64,000 bases of DNA from PALSA-894 sp963757565 (GCA_963757565.1 CAVWSB010000006.1:186001-250000); one strand, 5' to 3'; positions 55,318 through 63,828 are shown, numbered from the stretch's first letter. Made by a program: numbers and translations. The notes: generated from the sequence alone by a model not told the origin.

Positions 55318-55557
55318 ATGCACGCGCAGTCAGAGAGCGTCGAAGGCAGCAATCTCGATGACGCAATCGACCAGGCAATAGCCGCTTGTGACGGTGATAC
55401 GCGGGCGGCCGTGCGTGCCCTGCTCATTGCGAACAATTTTCTAATCGAGCAAGTCGACGTACTCGCCAAAGAACTCGACCACGCCTGGCATTGGATTTCA
55501 CCCGGCTACACGAGATCGACGGGGCGAAGGCGGATGAAATCGGGTGACCTCGATTAA
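55318..55557 (+). CDS. Conserved hypothetical protein
   Basis: 79 residues with DDAIDQAIAACDGDTRAAVRALLIANNFLIEQVDVL (parts: DQAIAACDGD, AAVRALL-AN-FL), a helical motif I recognise from small Bradyrhizobium-type proteins often found on islands. The C-terminus ends SPGYTRSTGRRR. It converges on the deoxyribosyltransferase-like gene with a 4-base overlap. Function unknown. Confidence 0.65.
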   Translation: MHAQSESVEGSNLDDAIDQAIAACDGDTRAAVRALLIANNFLIEQVDVLAKELDHAWHWISPGYTRSTGRRRMKSGDLD

Positions 55558-56366
55558 GACGCGGGAAATTGTTGTTGGTCCATCCACACCAGCATCTCTT
55601 GCTGCAAGAGTTGTGAGGCGTCATGAATCATGGCTCGATCTAGTTTTGAAAGCTTGCCCCTATCTCCTCGCCATAGCGGCACAATCGTCGGCCGGAAACC
55701 TGCCTTCGCCGCGTCGGTAGTTGCTTGCCAATACGCCATGTAGCCGTCTTTGCGCTCTTTCCAGATGACGCCAGGAAACCCATAAGGTCCGGCTATCGGC
55801 TTCTGATCTTCCTTCATGCTCGGCGGCATGGGGTATAGCGACCTATCCTTCTTTGCATTTCGTTGTCGCTTCGGGAGTCTCATTCGAACAAAGCCAGCAG
55901 AGCGCGTGACCGGATTCTCAATCAGGTGGTCTGGCTTAATCGCTTCGCGGGTCATCTTTCGCAACGCAGCTTTCGCATCACGAACGTCGAGTGCCGTGTC
56001 GTATGAGAAGACCAGCGCACGGAATGCTGCCACATCAAATGGCAGCTCCTCTCCCGCTTTCACGACATGGATTATCGGCTTGTGGTGCAGATGACGGATG
56101 CCAGGCTCGTAGTAGGCATTGGCGTTGCGGCCAGTGAGGTCCGCAATGACGAGATCCGCTTCGAGCATTTGAGTGATGACCTGAGAGTCGATCATGCCTG
56201 GACGTGATATTTCGTCCGAGCGCTCTACTTTGTAGTCGCGGAAATGCGCGCGGAATGTCGGGCGAATGATTTTCTTTAAGAGCGCGTCTGCGTGAGCCCT
56301 ATCAGGGCTGCGCGCTGCTCCGACCGGGCCAATCAGGAAACAGAGCTTTTTCGCTGGAGTCGCCAT
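55554..56366 (-). CDS. Nucleoside-deoxyribosyltransferase/TIR-like fold protein with C-terminal AP2-like region
   Basis: 270 residues. Residues 5-145 form a Rossmann-like domain with KLCFLIGPVG at the first strand, RSDEISRPGMIDSQVI, and ADLVIADLTGRNANAYYEPGIRH, where Glu87 aligns with the catalytic Glu of nucleoside 2-deoxyribosyltransferases and TIR-type NADases. Residues about 195-265 (GPYGFPGVIWKERKDGYMAYWQA, then KAGFRPTIVPLW) look like an AP2/arm-binding DNA-contact region. I expect a nucleotide or NAD-processing enzyme, perhaps in phage defence. ATG 56366 is the start before KKLCFLIG. Confidence 0.65.
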   Translation of the reverse strand: MATPAKKLCFLIGPVGAARSPDRAHADALLKKIIRPTFRAHFRDYKVERSDEISRPGMIDSQVITQMLEADLVIADLTGRNANAYYEPGIRHLHHKPIIHVVKAGEELPFDVAAFRALVFSYDTALDVRDAKAALRKMTREAIKPDHLIENPVTRSAGFVRMRLPKRQRNAKKDRSLYPMPPSMKEDQKPIAGPYGFPGVIWKERKDGYMAYWQATTDAAKAGFRPTIVPLWRGDRGKLSKLDRAMIHDASQLLQQEMLVWMDQQQFPAS

Positions 56367-56495
56367 GATCGCACATACTGCACAGCTCATAAGAAAAGGG
56401 CACCCCGTTTCCGGGATGAGGCCACTAGCAGCGTCACGGAGTGTAGGGGGCACCATACTCGCGCACAAGATGCGCATGGTGCCCCCTGGTTCGCC

Positions 56496-57694
56496 CTATG
56501 CCGCGTGGCGCGCCGCTGATGACCGGAAATCGTCGAGTAGGTCTGCCCACTTCTGCATGAGGATAGTGCGTTCCGGTAGGTAGGTCGCCCGATTGTACGC
56601 GCGGCGCACCTCATCCTCGTCTTGGTGCGCGAGAGCCGCTTCAATCACGTCGTTGTCGAAGCCTCGCTCGTTGAGGATGGTTGATGCTGAGGACCGAAAG
56701 CCATGCGCCGTCACCTCGTCCTTCGTGTAGCCCATACGCCGAAGCGCGGAGTTCATGGCATTTTCGGACAGTGGCTTCACGCTCGATCGGATGGAAGGAA
56801 GCAAGAGGCCATCACCCGGTGTCATACCCCAGCACTCGTGGATGATAGCGAGAGCCTGTTTTGAGAGGGGCACACGAACGGGCGGCGCATCTTCATCCGC
56901 TCGGCCGGTATCCGCCACAATGCCTTCGGAAAAATGATCTCCGATTTGCGCATGTGTCTAACTTCGCCGGGACGGGTCATTGTGTACGCGAGGATGAGCA
57001 ACGCTGCGCGAAGGGTGGGCCAGCCGTCGTAGTCGTCAATGGCTGTCATCAACGCACCGAGCTGACGTTCGTCGGTGATCGCCGCGCGATGCTTGACGTT
57101 CGGCTTCAACAGCGCGCAGCGCAGAGCATGGGTAGGATCGATGGTGGCGCGTAATGTCACCACGGCATACCGGAATACGCTGCCGAGCGTCCCACGCAGG
57201 CGACGGGCGGTATCACGTCGCCCCGTCTTCTCGATCCGCTGTAGCAGCGCGAGGATTTCGGCCGGTGCGATCTCGGCGATGGGACGCGCGTTGAGTGAGG
57301 AAGCGAGGTCCTGGAGCAGCCATCGGTTTTTCGACACCGTCGATGCCGCCGCGTTCTCACTCTCCAGACGGGCAATGTATTCCTCGGCAATCACGCCGAA
57401 CGTGTTGTTCGCCGAGACCGTCGCTGCGAGCTTTTCCGTCCTGCGCTTTTGAGCGGGGTCTACGCCTTCCGCGAGCACCTTACGGCTGTCGTCCCGCCGG
57501 GTCCGCGCAACCGCGAGCGACACGTCTGGGTAGGCGCCAAGAGAAAGCATCTTCTCCTTGCCGTCGAAGCGATACCGGAAGCGCCAGAGCTTGCTGCCGG
57601 AGGATTCGATCAGAAGGTAGAGACCGCTGCCGTCTGAGAGCTTGTACGGCTTGTCCTTTTGCTTGGCCGCCGTGATTGCGAGCTGCGTCAGCAT
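56496..57694 (-). pseudogene. P4-type tyrosine integrase, one frame break
   Basis: About 399 residues when joined. Residues 1-85 are the DUF4102 arm-binding domain (KPYKLSDGSGLYLLIESSGSKLWRFRYRF). The central SAM-like domain is followed by the catalytic domain: TMTRPGEVRHM (Arg), AHGFRSSAST (His-x-x-Arg), LAHQDEDEVRRAYNRATYL (His and Tyr). The frame breaks near 56885: one G is missing after MKMRRPF, and the other frame continues VPLSKQALAIIHECWG. It lies 165 bases from the 3' end of tRNA-Phe, the usual target of this family. Confidence 0.85.
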
Positions 57695-57721
57695 GTGGGT
57701 AGCTCCTCAATATGAAAAGAG

Positions 57722-57742
57722 CGCTACCCAGAATCCTACCCA
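57722..57742 (+). repeat. Direct repeat, candidate integrase arm site (right)
   Basis: Partner of 54262-54282 (20 of 21 identical). It lies between the integrase start and the tRNA-Phe 3' end, also where the integrase promoter would be. Confidence 0.55.
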
Positions 57743-57858
57743 TCTTTTCGCGGACTGTCACAGGTCACTGTGGAGCACCATGTGTGCCTTAACTTGCTGT
57801 ATATGCTGAGGTTTCAGGTTTGGATGGTTTACAGTGACGAACAGTGGAGATTAGGAAT

Positions 57859-57934
57859 TGGTGCCCAGGGGCGGGATCGAACCACCGACACTGCGATTTT
57901 CAGTCGCATGCTCTACCAACTGAGCTACCTGGGC
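57859..57934 (-). tRNA. tRNA-Phe (GAA)
   Basis: 76 nt with encoded CCA. The 7-bp acceptor stem (GCCCAGG / CCTGGGC), D-loop AGTTGGTAGA, anticodon loop CTGAAAA with GAA, variable loop GTGTC and T-loop TTCGATC are all present. Confidence 0.97.
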
Positions 57935-58073
57935 ACTGAGCCCGCCGGACACGGCGGTGTTGGTCAAGGCGCGCGGTTATAGAGGCTGCGTTTCGGCCTG
58001 TCCAGACGCCGGATTTTTTCGTTTCCTCAACGGCTTCTGGACGCCCTGACCAGTCAGCGCCTCGTCTGACAAG

Positions 58074-58643
58074 TCAGACCGCTGCGACCGCCTTGCGGAA
58101 GCGCAGCTTCAGTTCAACGCCATCCTTGGAGGGGAGCACGCGCTGCGGCTCGTCGGCAGCGATGCGCACGCGCGCGAACAGCGTCTCGTTAAGCGCAACG
58201 AGTTCGCCTGCAAGCGTCTCGAGCGCGCCCTGATCCTCAACGTCGAACGCGCGCTTGATGCCGCAGGACTTCGCCACGCCAACGAGGTCCACGCCTTTGT
58301 CGGTGTGGCTCGCCTGCATCCCGGTTTCACCGTAGCGTTGATTGTCGAACACGATCACGGCGAGGTTCGGCGGCCGCTGCACGCCGATGGTTGCGAGTGA
58401 ACCCATGCCCATCAGCATTTCGCCGTCGCCGGTGATGACCGCGACCTTGGCTTTGGGCTTCGCGAGCGCGAGGCCAAGCCCGATCATGGCGGCGCCGCCC
58501 ATCGCGCCCCAGAGATAAAAGTCGCTGTCCTTCTCGCCGAGCGAGGCCATGTCGTAGGTGCAGGAGCCGAGCCCCGGCACCACGAACAGACCCTTCGGCC
58601 GGTTCGCCATCAGCGTGGCGATCGCCTTGCGCCGCTCCAGCAT
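58074..58643 (-). CDS. ThDP-dependent decarboxylase, beta (PP-domain) subunit, ComE-like
   Basis: 189 residues. The ThDP diphosphate/Mg motif is GDGEMLMGMGSLATIG...FDNQ (G-D-G to N spacing about 28). GAMGGAAMIGLGLALAKPKAKV precedes it. This is the C-terminal half of a two-subunit enzyme like sulfopyruvate decarboxylase ComE or phosphonopyruvate decarboxylase. ATG 58643 overlaps the alpha-subunit stop as TGATG. It needs the alpha subunit for the catalytic Glu. Confidence 0.82.
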   Translation of the reverse strand: MLERRKAIATLMANRPKGLFVVPGLGSCTYDMASLGEKDSDFYLWGAMGGAAMIGLGLALAKPKAKVAVITGDGEMLMGMGSLATIGVQRPPNLAVIVFDNQRYGETGMQASHTDKGVDLVGVAKSCGIKRAFDVEDQGALETLAGELVALNETLFARVRIAADEPQRVLPSKDGVELKLRFRKAVAAV

Positions 58644-59164
58644 CACTTCACCCACACCTTGCGGCCGATCATCTTCTGGCTGAGCAGCACCGCGACCGCG
58701 AGGTCGCCGCCGAACGCCAGATCAGCTGCCGCCTGCGCGGTCTCAGCCACCTCGTCGGCGTCGGTCACGCGATAGACCTTCACGCCCATCGCGGTCAGCA
58801 CCGGCTCGGTCGCCTCCGACATCGGCACCTGCCACGGATTGAACTCGGCCCATTCGCCGCGCATCGTGATGAAGGTGAGGAACGGAAAGCGGCAGGAGTT
58901 GATCAGCGACAGCATGTTGATGCAGTTGCCGACCCCGCTCGATTGCATCAGCAGCGCGGTGCGCTGCCCGCCCAGCCAGGCACCGGCGGAGAGCGCGACG
59001 CCCTCTTCCTCGGTCGAGAGCACCACGTCGCGGATGTCATTGTCGGCCTTGCAGCGCGCGATCAGGCGCGCATGGCCCGCGTCCGGCACATAGCCGACCT
59101 GCTTGATGTCGGCCTTCTTGAGCACATCGAAAAGCTGGTCCGGCCAGCCGGTCTGGTTTTCCAT
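58643..59164 (-). CDS. ThDP-dependent decarboxylase, alpha (PYR-domain) subunit, ComD-like
   Basis: 173 residues. VVLSTEEEGVALSAGAWLGGQRTALLMQSSGVGNCINMLSL (parts: STEEEGVALSAG, MQSSGVGN) holds the conserved Glu that activates ThDP. It matches the ComD-type N-terminal half. Together with the beta subunit it would decarboxylate a 3-substituted pyruvate (sulfo- or phosphonopyruvate or another 2-oxo acid). No phosphonopyruvate mutase or sulfolactate gene is nearby to choose between them. It starts 7 bases after yacG's stop. Confidence 0.82.
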   Translation of the reverse strand: MENQTGWPDQLFDVLKKADIKQVGYVPDAGHARLIARCKADNDIRDVVLSTEEEGVALSAGAWLGGQRTALLMQSSGVGNCINMLSLINSCRFPFLTFITMRGEWAEFNPWQVPMSEATEPVLTAMGVKVYRVTDADEVAETAQAAADLAFGGDLAVAVLLSQKMIGRKVWVK

Positions 59165-59170
59165 GAAGTT

Positions 59171-59392
59171 CTATTCGCTCTCACGATCGCGCGGCACCAC
59201 TCGGCCCTGATCCTCGGAGTCGTCAGCCGATTCCGCTGCCGGGATCGCGTAAGCGCCCTTGAACCAGCGATTGAGGTCGACGTCCTTGCAGCGCCCGGAG
59301 CAAAACGGCCGGAAACGATCGACCGCGGGCTTACCGCAGATGGGGCAGGGCTTAGACGGCTCAGTTTTGGGAGGGTAAGGCGGATCGGTCAT
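59171..59392 (-). CDS. yacG: DNA gyrase inhibitor YacG
   Basis: 73 residues. CPICG (Cys16, Cys19) and FCSGRCKDVDLNRWFKG (Cys31, Cys35) form the YacG zinc site; the N-terminal finger binds the GyrB C-terminal domain and blocks DNA binding. The tail is acidic and longer than in E. coli. In relatives it directly follows maf; here four genes intervene. Confidence 0.93.
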   Translation of the reverse strand: MTDPPYPPKTEPSKPCPICGKPAVDRFRPFCSGRCKDVDLNRWFKGAYAIPAAESADDSEDQGRVVPRDRESE

Positions 59393-59506
59393 CCCGTCCA
59401 GATAAGCCGGCCGTTCGCAGTACGCAAAGTCGAAATGCCAGCTGTGCGTGCGCGAACCTTCCTCTCACCTTGCGCGTTGGAACCCGGCACATGGAGGAAG
59501 GCCCCA

Positions 59507-60139
59507 ATGCGATCGCTCGTATTCGGCGCGCTCGGCGCGGCCCTCGTGGTCACGACCGCGTATTCGCAACTGCAAAAGACCGGACCGCTCAATCCCAACG
59601 AGTTGCGCCCGGTCTCCTCGTTTTCATCGATTGGCGACAATACCGAACGGTCCCGCGCGATTTTCGGCGAAATCGCAAAGGTCGTGACCAGCCCGCGCTG
59701 CATGAACTGCCATCCGGCGGGCGAGCATCCGACCCAGGGCAATGATGAGCACGAACACATGCCGCCGGCCTTCCGCGGCGACGGCGGCACCGGCATCGCC
59801 GGCCTCTCCTGCTCGACCTGCCATACCGAAAAGAATTTCACGCTGGTCGGCACCGGCGCGACCTACAAGAGCATTCCCGGCCACCCGCGTTGGGGCCTCG
59901 CCCCGGTCGAATTTGCCTGGCAGGGCAAATCGATCGGACAGATCTGCCAGCAGATCAAGGACCAGAACCGCAACGGCGGACGCACGCTCGCGCAGTTGCA
60001 GGATCATCTGGCGCATGACGATCTGGTCGCGTGGGGCTGGTCGCCGGGCGAAGGCCGCGAACCAGCGCCGGGCACGCAGGCGCAGCTCGGCGAACTGACG
60101 CAGGCCTGGATCGATTCAGGCGCGGCCTGCCCCAACTAA
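59507..60139 (+). CDS. Exported dihaem cytochrome c-like protein
   Basis: 210 residues with a signal peptide (about 1-20). Two haem-attachment sites: CMNCH (65-69) and CSTCH (102-106). Similar proteins are often labelled 'isoquinoline 1-oxidoreductase subunit', from an associated cytochrome in that enzyme's operon, but no oxidoreductase gene is here. GGAGGAAGG precedes ATG 59507. It would act as a periplasmic electron carrier. It sits alone, opposite in strand to its neighbours. Confidence 0.82.
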   Translation: MRSLVFGALGAALVVTTAYSQLQKTGPLNPNELRPVSSFSSIGDNTERSRAIFGEIAKVVTSPRCMNCHPAGEHPTQGNDEHEHMPPAFRGDGGTGIAGLSCSTCHTEKNFTLVGTGATYKSIPGHPRWGLAPVEFAWQGKSIGQICQQIKDQNRNGGRTLAQLQDHLAHDDLVAWGWSPGEGREPAPGTQAQLGELTQAWIDSGAACPN

Positions 60140-60140
60140 A

Positions 60141-60245
60141 TGATATGGGTCCCGGAGGCCGCAAAGCGGCTATCCGGGATCCATCTTTCGCATTCTTGAA
60201 TGTTGCTGAATGGATCCCGGCTCGCGCTCCGCTCCGCCGGGATGA
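60141..60245. repeat. Composite palindromic intergenic repeat
   Basis: Two blocks with TCCCGG...CCGGGA arms: one about 60148-60182 and one about 60213-60242. The motifs ATGGRTCCCGG and CCGGGAT are typical of dispersed repeats in Bradyrhizobium-type genomes. Lies between convergent genes and may help end transcription. Confidence 0.5.
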
Positions 60246-60263
60246 AGTCCCCTGTTGCGGCTG

Positions 60264-61064
60264 TCACTTCAGCGACACGCCGCCATCGATCACCAGCTCA
60301 ATGCCGGTGACGTACTTCGCCTCATCGCTCGCCAGATAGACGACGCCGTTGGCGACGTCCCAGCCCTCGCCGCCGATGCCCATCGGCACCTGCGCGGCGC
60401 GTACGCGCCACATCTCCTCGACATTGCCACCCGCATAGGACTGGGCGAGCCCCGCTGAGTGCTCGACCATCGGCGTCTGCATCAGGCCCGGCAGGATCGC
60501 GTTCACCCGCACGCGCTTGCTCGCATACTCGACCGCGGTGGTGCGCGTGAGGTGCAGCAGCGCCGCCTTCGAGGCGTAGTAGGAAGAATACGGCACGCCG
60601 GTCCAGCGGATGCCCGCGACCGACGAGATGTTGATGATCGAGCCGCCGCCCTCCACCACCATGAGCGGGATGACGTGCTTCATGGTGAGGAATGCGCTCT
60701 TCAGGTTCACCGCCATCACGCGGTCCCACTGCTCTTCGGGCAGTTCGACCACGCCACCGACCTCCGCGATGCCGACATTGTTGTCGAGCACGTCGATGCG
60801 GCCGAAGTCCGCAACGCAGGCCTTCACCATCGCCTCGACATCGTCGCTCCTGGTGACGTCGGCGCGAAACGGCAGCGCAAGCCCGCCCTCACCCGAAATG
60901 ATGTTCGCGGTTTCTTCCGCCGCGGCGAGATTGACGTCGACGCAGAACACTTTCGCGCCCTCGCGCGCGCATGCGACCGCACTCGCCTTGCCGTTGCCCC
61001 AGCCGGGGCCGATCGAGCCCGCGCCGACGATAAGCGCGACCTTGTCTTTCAGACGGTTCGCCAC
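60264..61064 (-). CDS. SDR-family oxidoreductase
   Basis: 266 residues. ALIVGAGSIGPGWGNGKASAVACAREGA is a longer than usual cofactor loop, DNNVGIAEVGG replaces NNAG, INISSVAG holds the Ser and YSSYYASKAAL the Tyr and Lys. GTG start at 61064 with GGGAG upstream, 11 bases after the acyl-CoA ligase stop. Probably works with that ligase on an acyl or hydroxyacyl substrate. Confidence 0.85.
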   Translation of the reverse strand: MANRLKDKVALIVGAGSIGPGWGNGKASAVACAREGAKVFCVDVNLAAAEETANIISGEGGLALPFRADVTRSDDVEAMVKACVADFGRIDVLDNNVGIAEVGGVVELPEEQWDRVMAVNLKSAFLTMKHVIPLMVVEGGGSIINISSVAGIRWTGVPYSSYYASKAALLHLTRTTAVEYASKRVRVNAILPGLMQTPMVEHSAGLAQSYAGGNVEEMWRVRAAQVPMGIGGEGWDVANGVVYLASDEAKYVTGIELVIDGGVSLK

Positions 61065-61075
61065 GGGCGTGCTCC

Positions 61076-62579
61076 CTATCGCTTGGAATCCAGTTCGCGC
61101 AGATCGGTCTTCAGGATCTTGCCGTAATTGTTCTTCGGCAGCGCATCGACGAAGACATAGTCCTTCGGCCGCTTGAAGCGCGCGATTTCGCCAAGGCATA
61201 GCTCGTCAAGCTCGCGCGGCGGCACATCGCCGACCACATAGGCGACGACGACCTCGCCCCATTCGGGGTGCGGGCGCCCGATCACCGAGGCTTCGCGCAC
61301 GGCGGCGTGCTTGAGCAGCACCTCCTCCACCTCGCGCGGATAGATGTTCGATCCGCCCGAGATGATCATGTCCTTGGAGCGGTCCTTCAGCGTGAGATAG
61401 CCGTCGGCATCGAACACACCGACATCGCCGGTGTGCAGCCAGCCGCCGCGCATCGTCTGCGCATTGGCATCCGGATTCTTCCAGTAGCCCGGCATCACGA
61501 CATCGCCGCGGCAGACGATCTCGCCGGTCTCGCCGGCGGGAAGCGCATTGTCCTGCGCATCCGCGACCTTCACCTCAAGGCACGCATAGGGCCTCCCGGC
61601 GGAGCCAAGGCGCTCGAGCCAGCGCGGATGCTCGCGGTGCGCGATGTCCTCACGCGAGAGTGTCGTGATGGTCATCGGACTTTCGCCCTGCCCGTAGATC
61701 TGCGCAAGCCGCGGACCGAAGCGGTCGAGCGCCTTGAGCGCATCCTCGACATACATCGGCGCGCCGCCCCACACGATGGTGCGCAGGTTCTTCGGGTCCG
61801 CGTCGCCACCAAAATCGACAAGCCGCTTCACCATCGTCGGCGCGGCGAACATCGACATGCCGCGCCACGTGGCGAGCAGGCGGAAGATTTCATCCGGCTC
61901 GAACGAGCCAGACTCCGGCACGACATTGATGCCCATCCGCGCCACATGCGCCATCATGTAGAGCCCCGAGCCGTGGCTCATCGGCGCGGCGTGCAGGATC
62001 GAGTTCACCCGGAGCGGTCGCGTCCACTTCGGTCAGATAGGCGAAGCTCGCCTGCGCCAGCACGCGATGCGTGAGCATGGCGCCTTTCGGGCGGCCGGTG
62101 GTGCCTGAGGTGTAGAACAGCCAGGCGAGATCATCGGCTTCGCACGGCGTGACCGGCGCGGGATCGGCGGAGAACAGCGCGTGATATTTTTCGCTGCCGA
62201 TGACGAAGAGCCGCTCGAGGCTCGCGGGCGTGTACGGCGCGACCTCCGCGTCGAGCCCCGCCGTCGCGAAGCACACGCGCGCGCCGGAATGTTCGAGGAT
62301 GTAGCCGAGCTCGCGCCCGTGCAGTTTGGCGTTCGCCGGTACGGCAGCGAACCCGCCATGCCAAATGCCGTAAACGGTTTCGAGATATTCGACGCAGTTC
62401 TTCGCGATGATCGCGACGCGATCGCCGGGCCTAAGGCCCATTCCATGCAGCGCATTTGCGAGCCGCGCGGCACGCTCGGCGAGGCCGCCATAGTTTTGCG
62501 TCACGCGCGGCCCCTGCCCGACCGCCGGCGCGCCCGGATGGCTCAAGCCGGCGCGAGAAAGCCATTCCGCGATGTTCAT
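61076..62579 (-). pseudogene. AMP-forming acyl-CoA synthetase, one frame break
   Basis: About 500 residues when joined. ANL superfamily: WLFYTSGTTGRPKGAMLTH (P-loop A3), YGQGESP (A5), WLHTGDVGVFDADGYLTLKDRSKDMIISGGSNIYPREVE (A7-A8 hinge; parts quoted) and PKNNYGKILK with the C-terminal catalytic Lys (A10). The frame breaks near 62010: an extra A separates TEVDATAPGD from SILHAAPMSHGSG. Activates a carboxylic acid to acyl-CoA. ATG 62579 fits the family start. Confidence 0.88.
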
Positions 62580-62589
62580 GCGCTAAAGC

Positions 62590-63234
62590 CTACACCGCGT
62601 TGAGCCAGCCGAAATGAACCGGGTAACCCTCACCGCCGAGCAGCGACAGCGTCTCATAGAGCGGCAGGCCGACCACATTGCTGTAGGACCCGACCAGCTT
62701 GACGGCGAAGGTGCCGGCAAGCCCCTGGATCGCGTAGCCGCCGGCCTTGCCGCGCCATTCGCCCGACGCCAGATAGGCTTCGAGGTCCTCGTTCGAGAGC
62801 CGCTTGAAGCGCACGCGCGTTTCGACCAGCCGCTGGCGGAACGCTTCCTTCGGCGTCACCAGGCAGACGCCGGTGTAGACGCGGTGGTTGCGGCCCGAGA
62901 GCAGCCGCAAGCAGGCCGCCGCATCCTCCAGCATTTCGGCTTTCGGCATGATGCGCCGCCCGACCGCGACAACGGTATCGGCCGCGATGATGTAGGAGCC
63001 GCGCAATTCGTCGCTGATCTTGATGCTCGCGAGCGCGGTCTGCGCCTTCGCCCGCGCCAGCCGATTGGCGAGCGCGCGCGGCAGCTCGCCCTTGATCGGC
63101 AGTTCATCGACCTCGGACGGCTGGAGTGAATCCGGCTCGATCCCGGCCTGATTGAGGAGCGCAAGGCGGCGCGGCGAGCCGGACGCGAGAACGAGCTTGG
63201 GACGGCCGATCATCGGATACCGCGGGCGGGACAT
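62590..63234 (-). CDS. maf: Maf nucleotide pyrophosphatase
   Basis: 214 residues (207 from ATG 63213). LVLASGSPRRLALLNQAGI is the Maf signature, SYIIAADTVVAVG the metal/active-site block with the conserved Asp, and GKAGGYAIQGLAG the other. Hydrolyses non-canonical or modified nucleoside triphosphates (dTTP/UTP or m7GTP types), linked to cell division control. In relatives infA precedes it; here the phosphatase gene does. Confidence 0.92.
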   Translation of the reverse strand: MSRPRYPMIGRPKLVLASGSPRRLALLNQAGIEPDSLQPSEVDELPIKGELPRALANRLARAKAQTALASIKISDELRGSYIIAADTVVAVGRRIMPKAEMLEDAAACLRLLSGRNHRVYTGVCLVTPKEAFRQRLVETRVRFKRLSNEDLEAYLASGEWRGKAGGYAIQGLAGTFAVKLVGSYSNVVGLPLYETLSLLGGEGYPVHFGWLNAV

Positions 63235-63295
63235 TGCGAGAATTCGCCCGGACGTAGCCCAATCATGGGCGGATCACAATCCTTGAGGCGTCGGC

Positions 63296-63760
63296 CTATT
63301 CGTTGCCGCCGGACTCGCCGGAAAAGCGCTCCCGGATGCGCCGGGCAAGCTGGTCGCGCACCGCGCGGTACGCCTCCAGGCGCTGTTCGCGCGAGCCCTC
63401 GGTCGGCGTTGGATCGGGGGTCGGCCAATATTCGACATCAGCGGCGATCGTGCGGGTCAAATCCAGCGCCTTGTGATGGGCTTCGGGCGAGAGGGTCACG
63501 ATCAGGTCGAAGTTGAGCCCCTCCCACTCATCCAGTTCCTCGAAGGTCATCGGCTTGTGCTTGGCGATGTCGAGCCCAAGTTCTTCCATCGCGGCGACCG
63601 CAAACGGGTCAAGTTCGCCCTTGCGCGCGCCGGCCGAACCCACATACGTGCGGCCGAAATAGTGCTTGAACAGGGCCGCGGCCATCGGCGAGCGCACCGA
63701 GTTCATCCCGCAGGCGAACAGCACCGCTTGCGGCCGTGCGGCGCGCGTGGGGCCAGCCAT
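63296..63760 (-). CDS. Low-molecular-weight phosphotyrosine phosphatase-family protein
   Basis: 154 residues. The active loop is C17-GMNSVR23-S (C-x5-R), and DPTPTEG provides the later general acid region; IVTLSPEAH is typical. Could be a protein tyrosine phosphatase or arsenate-reductase-like. The order with UPF0262 upstream is conserved in rhizobia. Confidence 0.88.
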   Translation of the reverse strand: MAGPTRAARPQAVLFACGMNSVRSPMAAALFKHYFGRTYVGSAGARKGELDPFAVAAMEELGLDIAKHKPMTFEELDEWEGLNFDLIVTLSPEAHHKALDLTRTIAADVEYWPTPDPTPTEGSREQRLEAYRAVRDQLARRIRERFSGESGGNE

Positions 63761-63779
63761 CGACTTAAGTCATTCGTTT

Positions 63780-63828
63780 GAGCATGAGCTTGTCCGAAAA
63801 CCGGTTCCCACTTTTCGGGCTCATGCTC
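63780..63828. repeat. GAGCATGA-type palindromic repeat
   Basis: Outer arms GAGCATGAGC (63780-63789) and GCTCATGCTC (63819-63828) pair perfectly; inner arms CCGAAAA and TTTTCGG pair within them. I recognise this long-stem element as very common in Bradyrhizobium-type chromosomes. It overlaps the last base of the UPF0262 stop codon. Confidence 0.75.

Larger units (their letters stand above)
54189..57872. mobile_element. Small integrative island at tRNA-Phe
   Basis: Candidate island bounded on the right by the 3' end of tRNA-Phe (forward TGGTGCCCAGGGGC from 57859) and on the left by TGGTGCCAGGGGC (54189-54201), the same motif less one C. Just inside each end is a 21-base direct repeat with one mismatch (54262-54282 and 57722-57742), fitting integrase arm sites. 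The integrase lies next to the tRNA. Cargo: HNH protein, two zinc-finger proteins, a conserved hypothetical and a deoxyribosyltransferase/TIR-like protein. A third tRNA-like motif at 52062 suggests the accessory DNA may extend further left. Confidence 0.5.

Noticed and set aside
56822..57694. Integrase truncated to a shorter functional protein
   Set aside because: The truncated product would lack the His-x-x-Arg and Tyr residues; the other frame supplies them exactly, so a one-base loss is the simpler reading.
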